From contig NZ_JABVZR010000001.1 in assembly GCF_017163935.1 (NCBI RefSeq), positions 2,046,001-2,110,000 on the forward strand: 64,000 nt of DNA, written 5' to 3'. Within the stretch, counting starts at the first letter, position 1, and each line of letters starts with the position of its first letter. Below are positions 19,516 to 28,649 of this stretch, in pieces. Position numbers and translations under genes: made by a program. Under the pieces are notes generated by a model that was given only the letters and a program-made list of their open reading frames with translations, was not told the DNA's origin and ran no database searches. This DNA comes from Novosphingobium terrae. Lineage in GTDB: Bacteria; Pseudomonadota; Alphaproteobacteria; Sphingomonadales; Sphingomonadaceae.

Positions 19516-22410
19516 ATGGCCGACATCGACACTCCACCTATCCGGGAAGGGATCACATTCGGCCCGTTCTCGCTGTTCCCGGGCGAGCGGCTGCTGACCC
19601 TGGACGATGCCCCGGTGGAGATCGGCGGGCGCTCGCTGGACCTGCTGATCGTGCTGACCGAGCAGCCCGGGCGGGTGCTGTCCAAGCGCGATCTGCTCAA
19701 GCGCGTGTGGAGCGATGTGGTGGTCGAGGATGGCAGCCTGCGTTTCCATATGGCGGGCCTGCGCAAGCTGCTGGGCGATGGCAAGGATGGCGCGCGCTAT
19801 ATCGCGACGCAGGTGGGCGTGGGTTACGCTTTCGTCGCCAAGGTGGAGCGGCATGGGCCTGCGGTGTCGCCTGTTGCTGCCCCTGCCGCGCCGCTTGAAC
19901 CGGTCACCGCGCCGTTGAACCTGCCCCAGCGCCTGCCCCTGCTGATCGGGCGTGAGCGCGATATCGATCTGTTGCAGCAGCGGGTCGCCCGGACGCCGCT
20001 CTTCACCATCGTCGGGCCGGGTGGCGTGGGCAAAACCTCGCTGGCGGTCGAGATGGGGCATCTGCTGGCCGATAGCTTCCAGCAACAGGTCGCCTTTATC
20101 GATTTCAGCATGCTGGAGAACCCCGAACTGGTGCCCGGCATGCTGGCTGGCGGCATGGGGCTGGCCGTGCAGGGCGCCGACCCGCTGGCCGCCATTCTGG
20201 GCCATTTGCGCGACCGCCCCTTCCTGCTGCTGCTCGACAATTGCGAGCATCTGATCGAGCAGGTCGCCCTGCTGGTCGAACGTTTGATCGAGGCCGCGCC
20301 GCAGCTGCGCATCCTTGCCACCTCGCGCGAGCCCTTGCGTGTGCGCGGCGAGCATATCCACCGCCTCGATGCGCTCACCTGCCCCGAGGATGAACCCACC
20401 CTCACCACCGAAGCCATTCTGGCCTCCCCGGCGGTGCAATTGCTGCGCGACCGTGCTTGCGCTGCCGACAGCTCACTGCGGATCGACGATGAGGCCGCCC
20501 GCCTGATGGCGATGATCTGCCACCGTCTGGACGGCATGGCACTGGCGCTCGAACTGGCCGCCGGGCGCATTGCCACCCACGGGCTGCACGCCGCCGCGCG
20601 CCAGTTGGAGGAGCGCTTCAGCCTTGGCTGGGCCGGGCGACGCACCGCCCTGCCACGCCAGCAGACACTTCAGGCCATGCTCGACTGGAGCTATGACCTT
20701 CTCACCGAGGCCGAGCGGATCGTGCTGGAGCGGCTCTGCGTCTTTGTCGGTCCCTTTTCGGTTGATGCCGCGCTGGAGGTGGTGGCCGACGCTGCTTTGG
20801 GCAGCGACAGCGTGGTGGCTGCGCTGGATGAACTGGTCGCCAAATCACTGATCGCGCCGGATCGCGCACGGGGAGCAAGTAACCGGGGCGCAGGCAGCTA
20901 TCGCCTGCTGGAAATGACCCGCGCCTATGCCCGCCAGAAGCTGCAGGCCCGGGGCGATGAGGCCTTCAACGCCACCGCCCGCCGCCACGCTGCCTATTTC
21001 CTCGCCGAACTGGAGGCCATCGCGGCTCAGGATGAGGATGTGTTGCAGGACCCGCGCCCGCTGCGCCAGCAATTGGGCAACATCCGCAGCGCTCTGGACT
21101 GGAGCTTCGGCCCCGAAGGCAATCGCCGCATCGGCGTGCGCCTGGCCGCCGCCAGCACGGTGATCTTCCTCAATCTGTCGCATTATGCCGAATGTCAGGG
21201 CTGGTGCGCCCGCGCTCTGGACGAGATCGAGGAGACCCAGCGCGGCACCGCGCTCGAAATGGAGCTGCAAGGCGCTTTGGGTCTGGCTCTGATGTTCAGC
21301 CGGGGCAGCACGCGCGCCGCAGGGCAAGCCCTGTCGCGCGCGCTTGAGGTGGCCACCGCGCTGGATGATCCATGGGGCCAACTGCGCATGCTGGGCCGCC
21401 TGCATATCTACCACGAGCGGATCGGCGATTGCGCCATCACCATGGAGCATGCCCGCCGCGCCGTCGCCATCGCCGACACCATGGAGGAGGCCGAGGCGAT
21501 CGGCGTGGCCCGTTCGCTTTCGGGCATCTCGCATTATCTGGCGGGCGATCAGCGGCAGGCGCGCAAGGATTTGCAGCTTTCGCTGGCGGTCTGCCCGGTG
21601 CTGAGCCGCAACCGCATGCTCTACTATGGCTTCGATCACCGCAACCGCTCGACCATCGGTCTGGCGCGCAGCCTGTGGCTGTCTGGCCATGCGGAACGCG
21701 CCATCGCCATGAGCCAGCAGGCCGTCGATCTGGCGATAAGGCTCGATCAGCCGGTGACCTTGTGCATTGCGCTGATCTGGCAATTCGCGCTGCATCTCTG
21801 GCGGGATGATCTGGATGCGGCGGAAGAGGCTTTGGCCAGTTTTGCCGAATGCGCTCAAACCAATGCGCTGGGGCCTTATATCATCGCTGCCGAAGGATTC
21901 CACGCCGATCTGGCCATTCGCCATGGCAAGGGGGGCCCCGCCATCGAGGCGGTGGAGCAAAGCCTCGCCCAGCTTCGCGCGACGCGCTATGAATTGCTGA
22001 CCACCAATTTCTCGATGGTTCAGGCTCGCGGCCTGTTGCTGGACAAGCGCTGGCGGGAAGCCGCAACGCTGATCGATGACACCATGGCCCGCTGCACCAG
22101 CATCGGCGAGGGTTTCGCCATGCCCGAATTGCTCGGCCTGAAAGCCCGGATTGCCGAGGCATCAGGCCAGGAGCCGATCCCCATTCTGGAACAGGCTCTG
22201 GCCCTCAGTCAGGAACAGGGCGCCGAGGCCTGGGTGCTGCGAACAGGTATCGCGCTGGCCTCGCGACACGCCAGCCAAGGCCGTCCCAAAGAAGCAGCCC
22301 GCCAGTTGGAAGCCGTGTTGGCCTCTCTCACTGGCGAGCCGGATAAGGTGGAACTCGGCCGGGCGCATGATCTGGTGGCGTCCTTCAACGCCACCAACAC
22401 GCCCGGCTAA
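19516..22410 (+). CDS. Winged-helix / STAND NTPase / TPR transcriptional regulator
   Basis: A 964-residue one-polypeptide regulator. Residues 10-105 form an OmpR-type winged helix (KRDLLKRVWSDVVVEDGSL and ARYIATQVGVGYAF). Then comes an NB-ARC-like NTPase with P-loop VGPGGVGKTS (166-175), Walker B LLLLDNCEHL, and an ATSREPLRV segment typical of STAND proteins of the COG3903 group. The last roughly 450 residues are helical repeats of TPR type, expected to bind an inducer or partner. Proteins of this design act as switches: ligand binding at the repeats permits ATP-driven oligomerisation. The target is unknown. Its stop codon lies four bases from that of the convergent PQQ dehydrogenase. Confidence 0.88.
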   Translation: MADIDTPPIREGITFGPFSLFPGERLLTLDDAPVEIGGRSLDLLIVLTEQPGRVLSKRDLLKRVWSDVVVEDGSLRFHMAGLRKLLGDGKDGARYIATQVGVGYAFVAKVERHGPAVSPVAAPAAPLEPVTAPLNLPQRLPLLIGRERDIDLLQQRVARTPLFTIVGPGGVGKTSLAVEMGHLLADSFQQQVAFIDFSMLENPELVPGMLAGGMGLAVQGADPLAAILGHLRDRPFLLLLDNCEHLIEQVALLVERLIEAAPQLRILATSREPLRVRGEHIHRLDALTCPEDEPTLTTEAILASPAVQLLRDRACAADSSLRIDDEAARLMAMICHRLDGMALALELAAGRIATHGLHAAARQLEERFSLGWAGRRTALPRQQTLQAMLDWSYDLLTEAERIVLERLCVFVGPFSVDAALEVVADAALGSDSVVAALDELVAKSLIAPDRARGASNRGAGSYRLLEMTRAYARQKLQARGDEAFNATARRHAAYFLAELEAIAAQDEDVLQDPRPLRQQLGNIRSALDWSFGPEGNRRIGVRLAAASTVIFLNLSHYAECQGWCARALDEIEETQRGTALEMELQGALGLALMFSRGSTRAAGQALSRALEVATALDDPWGQLRMLGRLHIYHERIGDCAITMEHARRAVAIADTMEEAEAIGVARSLSGISHYLAGDQRQARKDLQLSLAVCPVLSRNRMLYYGFDHRNRSTIGLARSLWLSGHAERAIAMSQQAVDLAIRLDQPVTLCIALIWQFALHLWRDDLDAAEEALASFAECAQTNALGPYIIAAEGFHADLAIRHGKGGPAIEAVEQSLAQLRATRYELLTTNFSMVQARGLLLDKRWREAATLIDDTMARCTSIGEGFAMPELLGLKARIAEASGQEPIPILEQALALSQEQGAEAWVLRTGIALASRHASQGRPKEAARQLEAVLASLTGEPDKVELGRAHDLVASFNATNTPG

Positions 22411-22414
22411 ACGT

Positions 22415-24853
22415 TCAGCTCTTGGTCGGCAGGGCGTAGGCGATCACCGTGTCGCCGCGATCCTTGGAGTCACGCGCGCCGCCAGCTGAGATCACCACAT
22501 ATTGCTTGCCGTTCTGCGGCGCGATGTAGCTGATCGGGGTGCCCTGACTGCCCACCGGCAGGCGGGCCTTCCACACCACCTTACCGCTGCGCTGATCAAA
22601 GGCGCGCAGATAATAGTCCTGCGTGGCGGCGAAGAACACCAGACCGCCCTGCGTCGCCAGCGAGCCGCCGATGGTCGGCATGCCCACAGGCATCGGCGCG
22701 CTCATGCGGATACCGAAGAGGCGCGTGTCCTCCACCGTGCCCAGCGGCACCTGCCAGACGATCTTCTGCGTCTTCATGTCGACCGCCGTCAGCGAGCCAT
22801 AGGGCGGCTCCTGACAGGGAATGCCCAGCGGCGAGAAGAAGCGGTTCTTCAGCACCGAATAGGGCGTGCCCATCAGCGGCACGGCGCCCATACCGGCATT
22901 GACGCTTTCATTGCCGTTGGATTCCTTGGCCTTCTTGGCCTGAGGCATCATATGCACCCAAAGCCCCAGACGCATATCGTTGACGAACAGCAGCGAGCGC
23001 GTGGGATCATAGGACAGACCGCCCCAGTTCATGCCACCCAGCGAACCGGGGAAGCTGAGCGAGTAATCCGTGCCCGGCGAGGTGAACAGCCCATCGTAAC
23101 GCATGCCCTTGAAGGTGATGCGGCAGGCGAGCTGGTCGAAGGGAGTCATGCCCCACATATTGCTCTCACGCAGCACAGGCGCGCCGATCTGCGGCATGCC
23201 GGTGGAGAGCGGCTGGGTGGTGGGATAATGCTCGCCGGGGATCGGGCCGGGCTTGACCGGAATGTTGGTCACCTGCGTCAGCGGCTTGCCGGTCAGGCGG
23301 TCCAGCACGAAAAGCTGGCCCATCTTGGTGCCGATCACCAGAGCAGGCACCTTGCTGCCATCCGGCTTGGTGAAATCGAACAGCGTGGGCTGCATCGGCA
23401 CGTCATAATCCCACAGATCGTGGTGGACGGTCTGATAATGCCAGCGCTCGCGGCCCGTGGTGGCATCGACGGCAAGGATCGAGGCGCCATAGGTCTCGTC
23501 TTCCTTCGTGCGCGGCACACCCCACAGGTCGATGGCGGCGCTGCCCACCGGCATGATCACGCTGTTGGTGAGCGCGTCATAGGTCATCGGCGCCCAGACA
23601 TTGGGGGTCGAGCGGACATAGGTCTTGCCCTTGGCAGGCGCGGCATGATCCATGGGATTGCCCGGATCGAAGGCCCATTTCATCTTGCCGGTGATGACGT
23701 CAAAACCGCGCATCACGCCGCCGGGCATATCGAGCGCAACGTTATCCGCCACACGGCCACCGACCACAACGGTGGTGCCAGCCAGTGTGGGCGGCGAGGT
23801 CAGCTGATAAAGTGGGCTTTTGGCATCACCCAAGCCCTCTTTCAGGTCGATCTTGCCGTGATCACCGAAATCGGCGCAGAGCTGGCCGGTGTCGGCATCC
23901 AGCGCCACCAGCACCGCATCGATGGTGTTCATAAAGATGCGGCGGCGGCAGGGCGCATTGGCAGGCAGCGCCACAGGCGTCACCGGCGTGCTGAGGGGCG
24001 CGGAAGGCTGGACCAGCGGCTTGGCGCTGTCGAAATAGGCAAGGCCACGGCAGCGGACCCACGTCTTGGTGTCCGTGGGAAAAGCATGGCGCCAGTTTTC
24101 CTTGCCCGTCGCCGCGTCCACCGAGATCACCGTGTTATGCGGCGTGCAGAGATAGAGCGCATTGCCGATCTGGAGCGGGGTCTGCTGATCCTCGGCACCG
24201 CCGCCGCCGGGGCTGATGGGGGTGTCGCCGGTGTGGAAGGTCCAGGCGACGGTCAGGTTCTTCACATTGCCCGCGTCGATCTGGGTCTGGGCGCCGAAGC
24301 GCTGAGCCTGCGCATTGCCGCCGTAATTGGTCCAGTCCTTATCGCCTGCGGGGGCAGTCTGCCCATCGCCCAGCGCGGCCTGACCGTCGATGCCATGGGG
24401 CACGAACATGCCATAGGCGATCCCGCCATTCACCAACAGCAACAGCCCGGCCATGCCGAAGGCCACGCGGCTGCAAGGCAGCTTGCCCCGCGCCCGGCGC
24501 AGGGCCGGCACGAACAGCGCCAGCACCATGCCCGCCATGGTGAAGGTGAAAAGGCGCACTTCCAGCGCCCAGAAATCCAGGCCCGATTCCCACAAGGCCC
24601 AAAGGATGGTTGCGAAGGTGGTGACGGCAAAGATCACCACGCCGGCAAAGCGGATACGCGCGATCTGGATGCCCGAGGCGATCATGGCGAGGCCCGCCAG
24701 CAGATAATACCAGCTGCCGCCCCTTGCGATCAGCATGGCCCCTCCCCCTGCCAGATAAAGCCCGGCCAGAGCGAACAAGCTGCCCAGCAGGATCAGGGCT
24801 ATGCGTAAAAGGGGATGGATTGTGGCACTGAGGCTCGGGGGGCGCTCGGTCAT
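22415..24853 (-). CDS. Membrane PQQ-dependent dehydrogenase, glucose/quinate/shikimate family
   Basis: A quinoprotein that oxidises its substrate in the periplasm and passes electrons to ubiquinone. The ATG at 24853 is preferred (GAGGAC upstream), giving 812 residues. About five membrane helices occupy residues 10-150. The periplasmic propeller follows, with tryptophan-docking repeats such as ISVDAATGKENW and ILAVDATTGRERWHYQ; the LYLCTPHN segment aligns with the His-containing substrate loop of glucose dehydrogenase. Sequence alone does not separate glucose dehydrogenase from quinate dehydrogenase (QuiA). The neighbouring ACS-type transporter, QsuD-like dehydrogenase and shared operator favour quinate/shikimate. 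No pqq synthesis genes occur in the window. Confidence 0.85.
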   Translation of the reverse strand: MTERPPSLSATIHPLLRIALILLGSLFALAGLYLAGGGAMLIARGGSWYYLLAGLAMIASGIQIARIRFAGVVIFAVTTFATILWALWESGLDFWALEVRLFTFTMAGMVLALFVPALRRARGKLPCSRVAFGMAGLLLLVNGGIAYGMFVPHGIDGQAALGDGQTAPAGDKDWTNYGGNAQAQRFGAQTQIDAGNVKNLTVAWTFHTGDTPISPGGGGAEDQQTPLQIGNALYLCTPHNTVISVDAATGKENWRHAFPTDTKTWVRCRGLAYFDSAKPLVQPSAPLSTPVTPVALPANAPCRRRIFMNTIDAVLVALDADTGQLCADFGDHGKIDLKEGLGDAKSPLYQLTSPPTLAGTTVVVGGRVADNVALDMPGGVMRGFDVITGKMKWAFDPGNPMDHAAPAKGKTYVRSTPNVWAPMTYDALTNSVIMPVGSAAIDLWGVPRTKEDETYGASILAVDATTGRERWHYQTVHHDLWDYDVPMQPTLFDFTKPDGSKVPALVIGTKMGQLFVLDRLTGKPLTQVTNIPVKPGPIPGEHYPTTQPLSTGMPQIGAPVLRESNMWGMTPFDQLACRITFKGMRYDGLFTSPGTDYSLSFPGSLGGMNWGGLSYDPTRSLLFVNDMRLGLWVHMMPQAKKAKESNGNESVNAGMGAVPLMGTPYSVLKNRFFSPLGIPCQEPPYGSLTAVDMKTQKIVWQVPLGTVEDTRLFGIRMSAPMPVGMPTIGGSLATQGGLVFFAATQDYYLRAFDQRSGKVVWKARLPVGSQGTPISYIAPQNGKQYVVISAGGARDSKDRGDTVIAYALPTKS

Positions 24854-24997
24854 GATGGTGCTGTCCTCATTAGAGTAACAACGCAAGCGACGGGCCCAAG
24901 CATGCCATGTCTTTGGGGGCAGGAAAAGGCCCATGCGCGACCGCAGGCCTGTGAAAGCCCGGGCGTTGTATCATGCGCGCCCGATAGCGCCTCATCA

Positions 24998-25015
24998 ATG
25001 AACTATCTAGTGCGT
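24998..25015 (-). promoter_or_regulatory. Candidate operator, site 1 (before the PQQ dehydrogenase)
   Basis: Read on the minus strand the site is ACGCACTAGATAGTTCAT. It shares AC..G.T.GTTCAT with the sites at 27080-27097 and 28650-28667. It lies about 145 bases upstream of the dehydrogenase start, in an AT-richer region. A TetR dimer is the obvious candidate ligand because a TetR gene lies nearby. Confidence 0.45.
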
Positions 25016-25066
25016 GAATTAAATTTAAGCTGATTTGGGCTTTGCACCTTCGTCCAACCCGCAAGC

Positions 25067-25106
25067 AAAAACGCGCCCGAAGGGCCCATCGGCTCCTCGG
25101 GCGCGC
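25067..25106 (-). terminator. Intrinsic terminator for the DUF4168 gene
   Basis: CGCGCCCGA (25072-25080) and TCGGGCGCG (25097-25105) form a 9-bp stem. On the minus strand the stem is followed by five T residues (25071-25067). Further hairpins lie between it and the gene stop, for example GCGCCGCT (25180-25187) with AGCGGCGC (25199-25206). Confidence 0.8.
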
Positions 25107-25214
25107 TCAAGGCATCATTCCGGCGCATGAAGCGCGATTTCGGCGGATTTCCCGCCAAAATCTCCTCCAGAATATTCTGGCGCCGCTCCGGGGGCTGAAG
25201 CGGCGCGGATCGCC

Positions 25215-25589
25215 TTACTTGGGGACGTTGGCCGCAGCGACCTGGATGCGCTGCTGCAGTGCCTTGTCCGTCTGCATCGACTGCGTGATGGCGTTGAACT
25301 TCTGAATGTCGACACCCGACGACTGAACGGCAGCGGCCATCTTGGCCTGCTTGTCGGCATCGGGCACGGTGGTGTCGGTCTGCACCTTGTTCACCGCAAC
25401 CAGCGCGGTGGCATACTTCTGGACATCATCGTCGCTGAATGCAGCGCCTGCGGCCGGTGCAGCGGCAGCGGGCGGCGTCGTGGCCGAGGGGGCCGTGGCG
25501 GGGTCTGTCGCGGAGGCGCTCTGCGCGAGGGCGGCAGGCACAAAGGCCATGACCGCGACGGGGCTCAGGATTGCCTTGAACAGTTTCAC
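25215..25589 (-). CDS. DUF4168-type secreted protein
   Basis: A 124-residue protein. A GTG start at 25589 is chosen because AGGAG lies just upstream on the minus strand (in 25597-25602) and because it begins a clean signal peptide (VKLFKAILSPVAVMAFVPAALAQ). An Ala/Thr/Pro linker leads to a helical domain (FSDDDVQKYATALVAVNKVQ ... QQRIQVAAANVPK) that matches my memory of DUF4168. Function is unknown; family members are periplasmic. An intrinsic terminator follows. It is divergent from the TetR gene. Confidence 0.75.
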   Translation of the reverse strand: MKLFKAILSPVAVMAFVPAALAQSASATDPATAPSATTPPAAAAPAAGAAFSDDDVQKYATALVAVNKVQTDTTVPDADKQAKMAAAVQSSGVDIQKFNAITQSMQTDKALQQRIQVAAANVPK

Positions 25590-25894
25590 AATAATCTCCT
25601 CTCTTGGGGGGAATGAGCAACGTGGAGTTGCAAATGAGGAGGGGGAACCCATGTTCCGACGAGTTGTGACGTTTATGAGGCCAGATCGATTGCATATGCG
25701 GTGAACTGCATCCGTTTGCATCCCGATCGCGGACTCCCCGCCGCAGAGAATCACCATAGCGCTGTTTTTGCGTGGTCTTTGCTCATGGTGGCAAAAGGTG
25801 CCGAAACTTGCTGACAAGACCCATGGCGGACGATAGGCAGACATCAAGCCCTCACGCCATGGTGGCGCCATAAAGGGCAGGAGTAAGGCGAGCG
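25590..25894. other. Divergent intergenic region between DUF4168 and TetR genes
   Basis: The 305 bases hold the ribosome-binding sites of both divergent genes, and must hold both promoters, but no gene. A poorly conserved GTGAACTGCAT lies near 25701-25711; it does not match the shared operator well. I saw no other clear palindrome. Confidence 0.5.
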
Positions 25895-26542
25895 GTGACC
25901 GAGAACACGCAAAATCTTTCCAAGCGACAGCTCAACGCCCTGGAAACGCGTGAGAACATCCTTGAAGTCGCCTATGCCGAATTTGCCGAAAAGGGATTGG
26001 CCGGCGCGCGCATCGATGAGATCGCGGAGAAGACCGCCACCTCAAAGCGGATGATCTATTACCATTTCGGCGGCAAGGAAGGGCTCTATGAAGCCGTTCT
26101 GGAGCGCGCCTATGATCGCATCCGCACGCAGGAGCAGGCCGCCCACTTCGAGCAACTGCCGCCCGATCAGGCTCTGCGCGCCATCATCGGTCACAATTTC
26201 GACTATCACTTCGAGCACCCGGAATTTGTCCGACTGGTGATGAACGAAAATGTCCATAAGGGTGAGCATATCGCCAATATGGTCTCAATCAAGGCGCGCA
26301 ATCGCACGGTGATCGAATCGCTGTCGGCCATTCTGGACAAGGGTGAAAAGGAAGGCCTGTTCCGTTCGGGGCTCGATCCTGTCGATCTGCATATGACTAT
26401 CAGCGCGCTGAGCTTTTACAACGTTTCGAACCGCTTCACCTTCAAGCACAATTTCGACATCGATCTGACCCTGCCCGCCGTCCGCGCCAAACGCCGCGAG
26501 CAGATCATCGAATGCGTGCTGGCCTGGGTGGCCAAGCGGTAA
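25895..26542 (+). CDS. TetR-family transcriptional regulator
   Basis: A 215-residue repressor-type protein with a GTG start. The N-terminal TetR helix-turn-helix reads RENILEVAYAEFAEKGLAGA, RIDEIAEKTATSKRMIYYHF and GGKEGLYEAVL. The C-terminal ligand domain is helical (FDYHFEHPEFVRLVMNENVH, LSFYNVSNRFTF) and resembles the TetR_C_29 type. The surrounding genes suggest it senses quinate, shikimate or a related hydroaromatic acid and controls the dehydrogenase, transporter and TonB receptor through the shared 18-base sites. That assignment is inference. Confidence 0.88.
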   Translation: MTENTQNLSKRQLNALETRENILEVAYAEFAEKGLAGARIDEIAEKTATSKRMIYYHFGGKEGLYEAVLERAYDRIRTQEQAAHFEQLPPDQALRAIIGHNFDYHFEHPEFVRLVMNENVHKGEHIANMVSIKARNRTVIESLSAILDKGEKEGLFRSGLDPVDLHMTISALSFYNVSNRFTFKHNFDIDLTLPAVRAKRREQIIECVLAWVAKR

Positions 26543-26598
26543 GGCTGAAGCCCGCACGGCCAAGTAGAATGAGACCCGGTCTGCGGTATAAGGGCCCT

Positions 26599-26898
26599 AT
26601 GTCCAGAAGGCCGCCCATCCTGATCGCCATCGGCCTGTTCTGCGCCAGCGCGATCCATGCCCAGAATGCGGCGCCCACCCCCGCCCCGGCGACTTTAACG
26701 CCGGGCGCCGGGATGGAGGCTGTGCAGACCACATGCACCGTCTGCCACCCTGCCGCCATGATCACCGGCAAGCATCTTACCCGTCAACAATGGAGCGATC
26801 TGGTCGACCAGATGATCAACAAGGGCGCTCAGGTCAGTGACGAGAATTACGATGTGATCCTGAGCTATCTCTCCCGCAACTATGGCGCGGGCAAATAG
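26599..26898 (+). CDS. Small exported cytochrome c
   Basis: A 99-residue protein with signal peptide ILIAIGLFCASAIHAQ. It has one haem-attachment motif, CTVCH, preceded by GMEAVQTT; the distal methionine may be the one in AAMITGKHLT or in DQMINKGAQV. The size and the C-terminal DVILSYLSRNYG helix fit the small monohaem cytochromes or cytochrome-like domains often attached to quinoproteins. It starts 57 bases after the TetR gene and is probably co-transcribed. It could accept electrons from a periplasmic dehydrogenase, although the membrane PQQ enzyme here should use ubiquinone directly. Confidence 0.8.
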   Translation: MSRRPPILIAIGLFCASAIHAQNAAPTPAPATLTPGAGMEAVQTTCTVCHPAAMITGKHLTRQQWSDLVDQMINKGAQVSDENYDVILSYLSRNYGAGK

Positions 26899-26924
26899 CA
26901 GGGCAGCTTTGCTGCGGGCTTTTT
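26897..26924 (+). terminator. Terminator after the cytochrome gene
   Basis: GCAGC (26903-26907) pairs with GCTGC (26911-26915), and AGC (26897-26899) with GCT (26918-26920) across a small internal loop. TTTTT (26920-26924) follows. The stem overlaps the stop codon. Confidence 0.55.
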
Positions 26925-27079
26925 CCGGGGGTGTCTTCACGCCCCTCCTTCAAGCGCGTCATGCTGGGATCGAGGCCTGAAAGCTGGTAGATTCACCGCC
27001 TTAAGCATATCAGATTATCGTTTATTTTCATATCAATATAAAACGAATCGCGGCCGCATATCACATTTGCCATTGTTTT

Positions 27080-27097
27080 ATGCACCAGTTCGTTCAT
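27080..27097 (+). promoter_or_regulatory. Candidate operator, site 2 (before the MFS gene)
   Basis: ATGCACCAGTTCGTTCAT has outer arms ATGCAC and GTTCAT that are inverted repeats at five of six positions. It follows an AT-rich stretch likely to include the promoter and matches sites 1 and 3 at the core AC..G.T.GTTCAT. Confidence 0.55.
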
Positions 27098-27133
27098 AAC
27101 GCCTTCCACGATGAAGGCCGCCGGTTATGGCGG
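27095..27133 (+). promoter_or_regulatory. Leader hairpins overlapping the operator edge
   Basis: CATAAC (27095-27100) can pair with GTTATG (27124-27129) and GCCTTC (27101-27106) with GAAGGC (27113-27118). An alternative stem is CCGCC (27118-27122) with GGCGG (27129-27133). These exclusive pairings lie in the probable 5' leader of the MFS mRNA. Confidence 0.35.
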
Positions 27134-27260
27134 CCTCAGAGAATATGGAGAGAGGCCGCATGATCGGCGCAAGCGTGATCCACTCAGGATCGAACCGAGT
27201 TTTGTCCGGCGCATCGGAGCATTCTGACCGCTCCCTCCTCCCCTGCGGAGGACACGCAGC

Positions 27261-28523
27261 ATGAAGCCCAGCCGCAAGCGCCTGATCATCCTGACCCTGA
27301 TTTCTCTGGCCACGCTGATCAACTATCTCGACCGCTCGGTGATGGGCGTTGCCAAGCCCGCGCTGGTGGCCGAACTGCATATTTCACCCGAGGTGATGGG
27401 GCTGATCTTCTCCGCCTTCTCGTGGACCTATGCCATCGCCCAGATCCCCGGCGGCTATGTGATCGACAAGCTCGGCACGCGCCTGACCTACACGCTCTCG
27501 CTGGGCCTGTGGTCGGCGATGACCGCGCTGCATGGATTCATGACCGGCGTGGCCGGGCTAGTTTCGGCCCGCCTCGCGCTGGGTCTGGCCGAAGCGCCCT
27601 GTTTCCCTGCCAACAGCCGCGTGCTCTCCACCTGGTTCCCCCAGCAGGAGCGCGCCAAGGCCACGGGCGTCTACACCGTGGGCGAATATGTCGGGCTGGG
27701 CCTGCTGATCCCGGTGCTGGGCTGGATGCTGGCCCATTACGGCTGGCGGTCGCTGTTCTTTGCGGTGGGCACGCTGGGTATCGTCTTCTCGGTGATCTTC
27801 TACCGCCTCTATCGCGAGCCTGCCGAAAGCGGCGCCAATCAGGCCGAGCTGGCACTGATCGAGGCTGGCGGCGGCTTTTCCGGCAAGACGCAGAACCTCG
27901 ATTTCAGCTGGGCCCGCGTGGGGCAGCTGATCTCCAAGCGGCAGATCGCGGGCGCCTCGATCGGGCAATTCTGCTCCAATTCGACCTTGGTATTCTTCCT
28001 CACCTGGTTCCCCTCCTATCTGGCGGACGAGCGGGGGATGACCTTCATCAAGTCCGGCTGGCTGGTGTCCCTGCCCTATATCGGCGCCTCGCTGGGCGTG
28101 CTGCTGGGCGGCTGGTGGTCGGACTGGCTGATCCGCTTTACCGGATCGCCCACCATCGGGCGCAAGCTGCCGATCATCACCGGCCTGCTGCTCTGCTCCA
28201 GCATGGTTGCGGCCAATTTCCTGCACAGCAACAATGCGGTGATCGCGGTGATGTCTGTGGCCTTCTTCGGTCAGGGGCTGGCCGGGCTGGGCTGGACGCT
28301 GCTCTCTGACGTCGCACCGCGCCAGATGATGGGGCTGACCGGCGGTCTGTTCAACTTCTTCACCAATCTGGCGGGCATCGTCACCCCGCTGGTGGTGGGC
28401 TTCGTGGTGGGCGCAACGGGCAGCTTTTACTTTGCTCTGGCCTATATTGGCGCCTTGGGCGTGATCGGCACGCTGGCCTATCTCTTCATTCTGGGCCCGG
28501 TGGAACGCGTCACCATCGACTGA
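27261..28523 (+). CDS. MFS transporter, anion:cation symporter type
   Basis: A 420-residue inner-membrane transporter with 12 predicted helices; GGAGG at 27247-27251 supports the start. Early landmarks are INYLDRSVMGVAKPAL, SWTYAIAQIPGGYVIDKLGT and LGLAEAPCFPANSRVLSTWF, which are characteristic of the ACS family that carries hexuronates, galactonate, phthalates and other organic anions with protons. The context suggests quinate or shikimate as substrate, but hexuronate or another sugar acid cannot be excluded. Confidence 0.88.
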   Translation: MKPSRKRLIILTLISLATLINYLDRSVMGVAKPALVAELHISPEVMGLIFSAFSWTYAIAQIPGGYVIDKLGTRLTYTLSLGLWSAMTALHGFMTGVAGLVSARLALGLAEAPCFPANSRVLSTWFPQQERAKATGVYTVGEYVGLGLLIPVLGWMLAHYGWRSLFFAVGTLGIVFSVIFYRLYREPAESGANQAELALIEAGGGFSGKTQNLDFSWARVGQLISKRQIAGASIGQFCSNSTLVFFLTWFPSYLADERGMTFIKSGWLVSLPYIGASLGVLLGGWWSDWLIRFTGSPTIGRKLPIITGLLLCSSMVAANFLHSNNAVIAVMSVAFFGQGLAGLGWTLLSDVAPRQMMGLTGGLFNFFTNLAGIVTPLVVGFVVGATGSFYFALAYIGALGVIGTLAYLFILGPVERVTID

Positions 28524-28649
28524 TCCTCTCGCAGGTCGCGAAGCTTCTCCGCCATGGGCGGGCAGAGAAGCTTGCGCCACATAACGAACCATCCCGTCAA
28601 ATCTGCATCGATTAATATCATAAAGCAGATTGACGCGCATTACGATGTA

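Larger units (their letters stand above)
26899..27260 (+). other. Regulatory intergenic region before the MFS gene
   Basis: These 362 bases hold no gene. They contain the cytochrome terminator, an AT-rich block (about 27000-27080) suitable for a promoter, the candidate operator at 27080-27097, leader hairpins at 27095-27133, and a ribosome-binding GGAGG at 27247-27251. Confidence 0.6.

Noticed and set aside
22502..24808. Plus-strand open frame of about 770 codons over the PQQ dehydrogenase
   Set aside because: Antisense shadow; the minus strand carries clear quinoprotein repeats.
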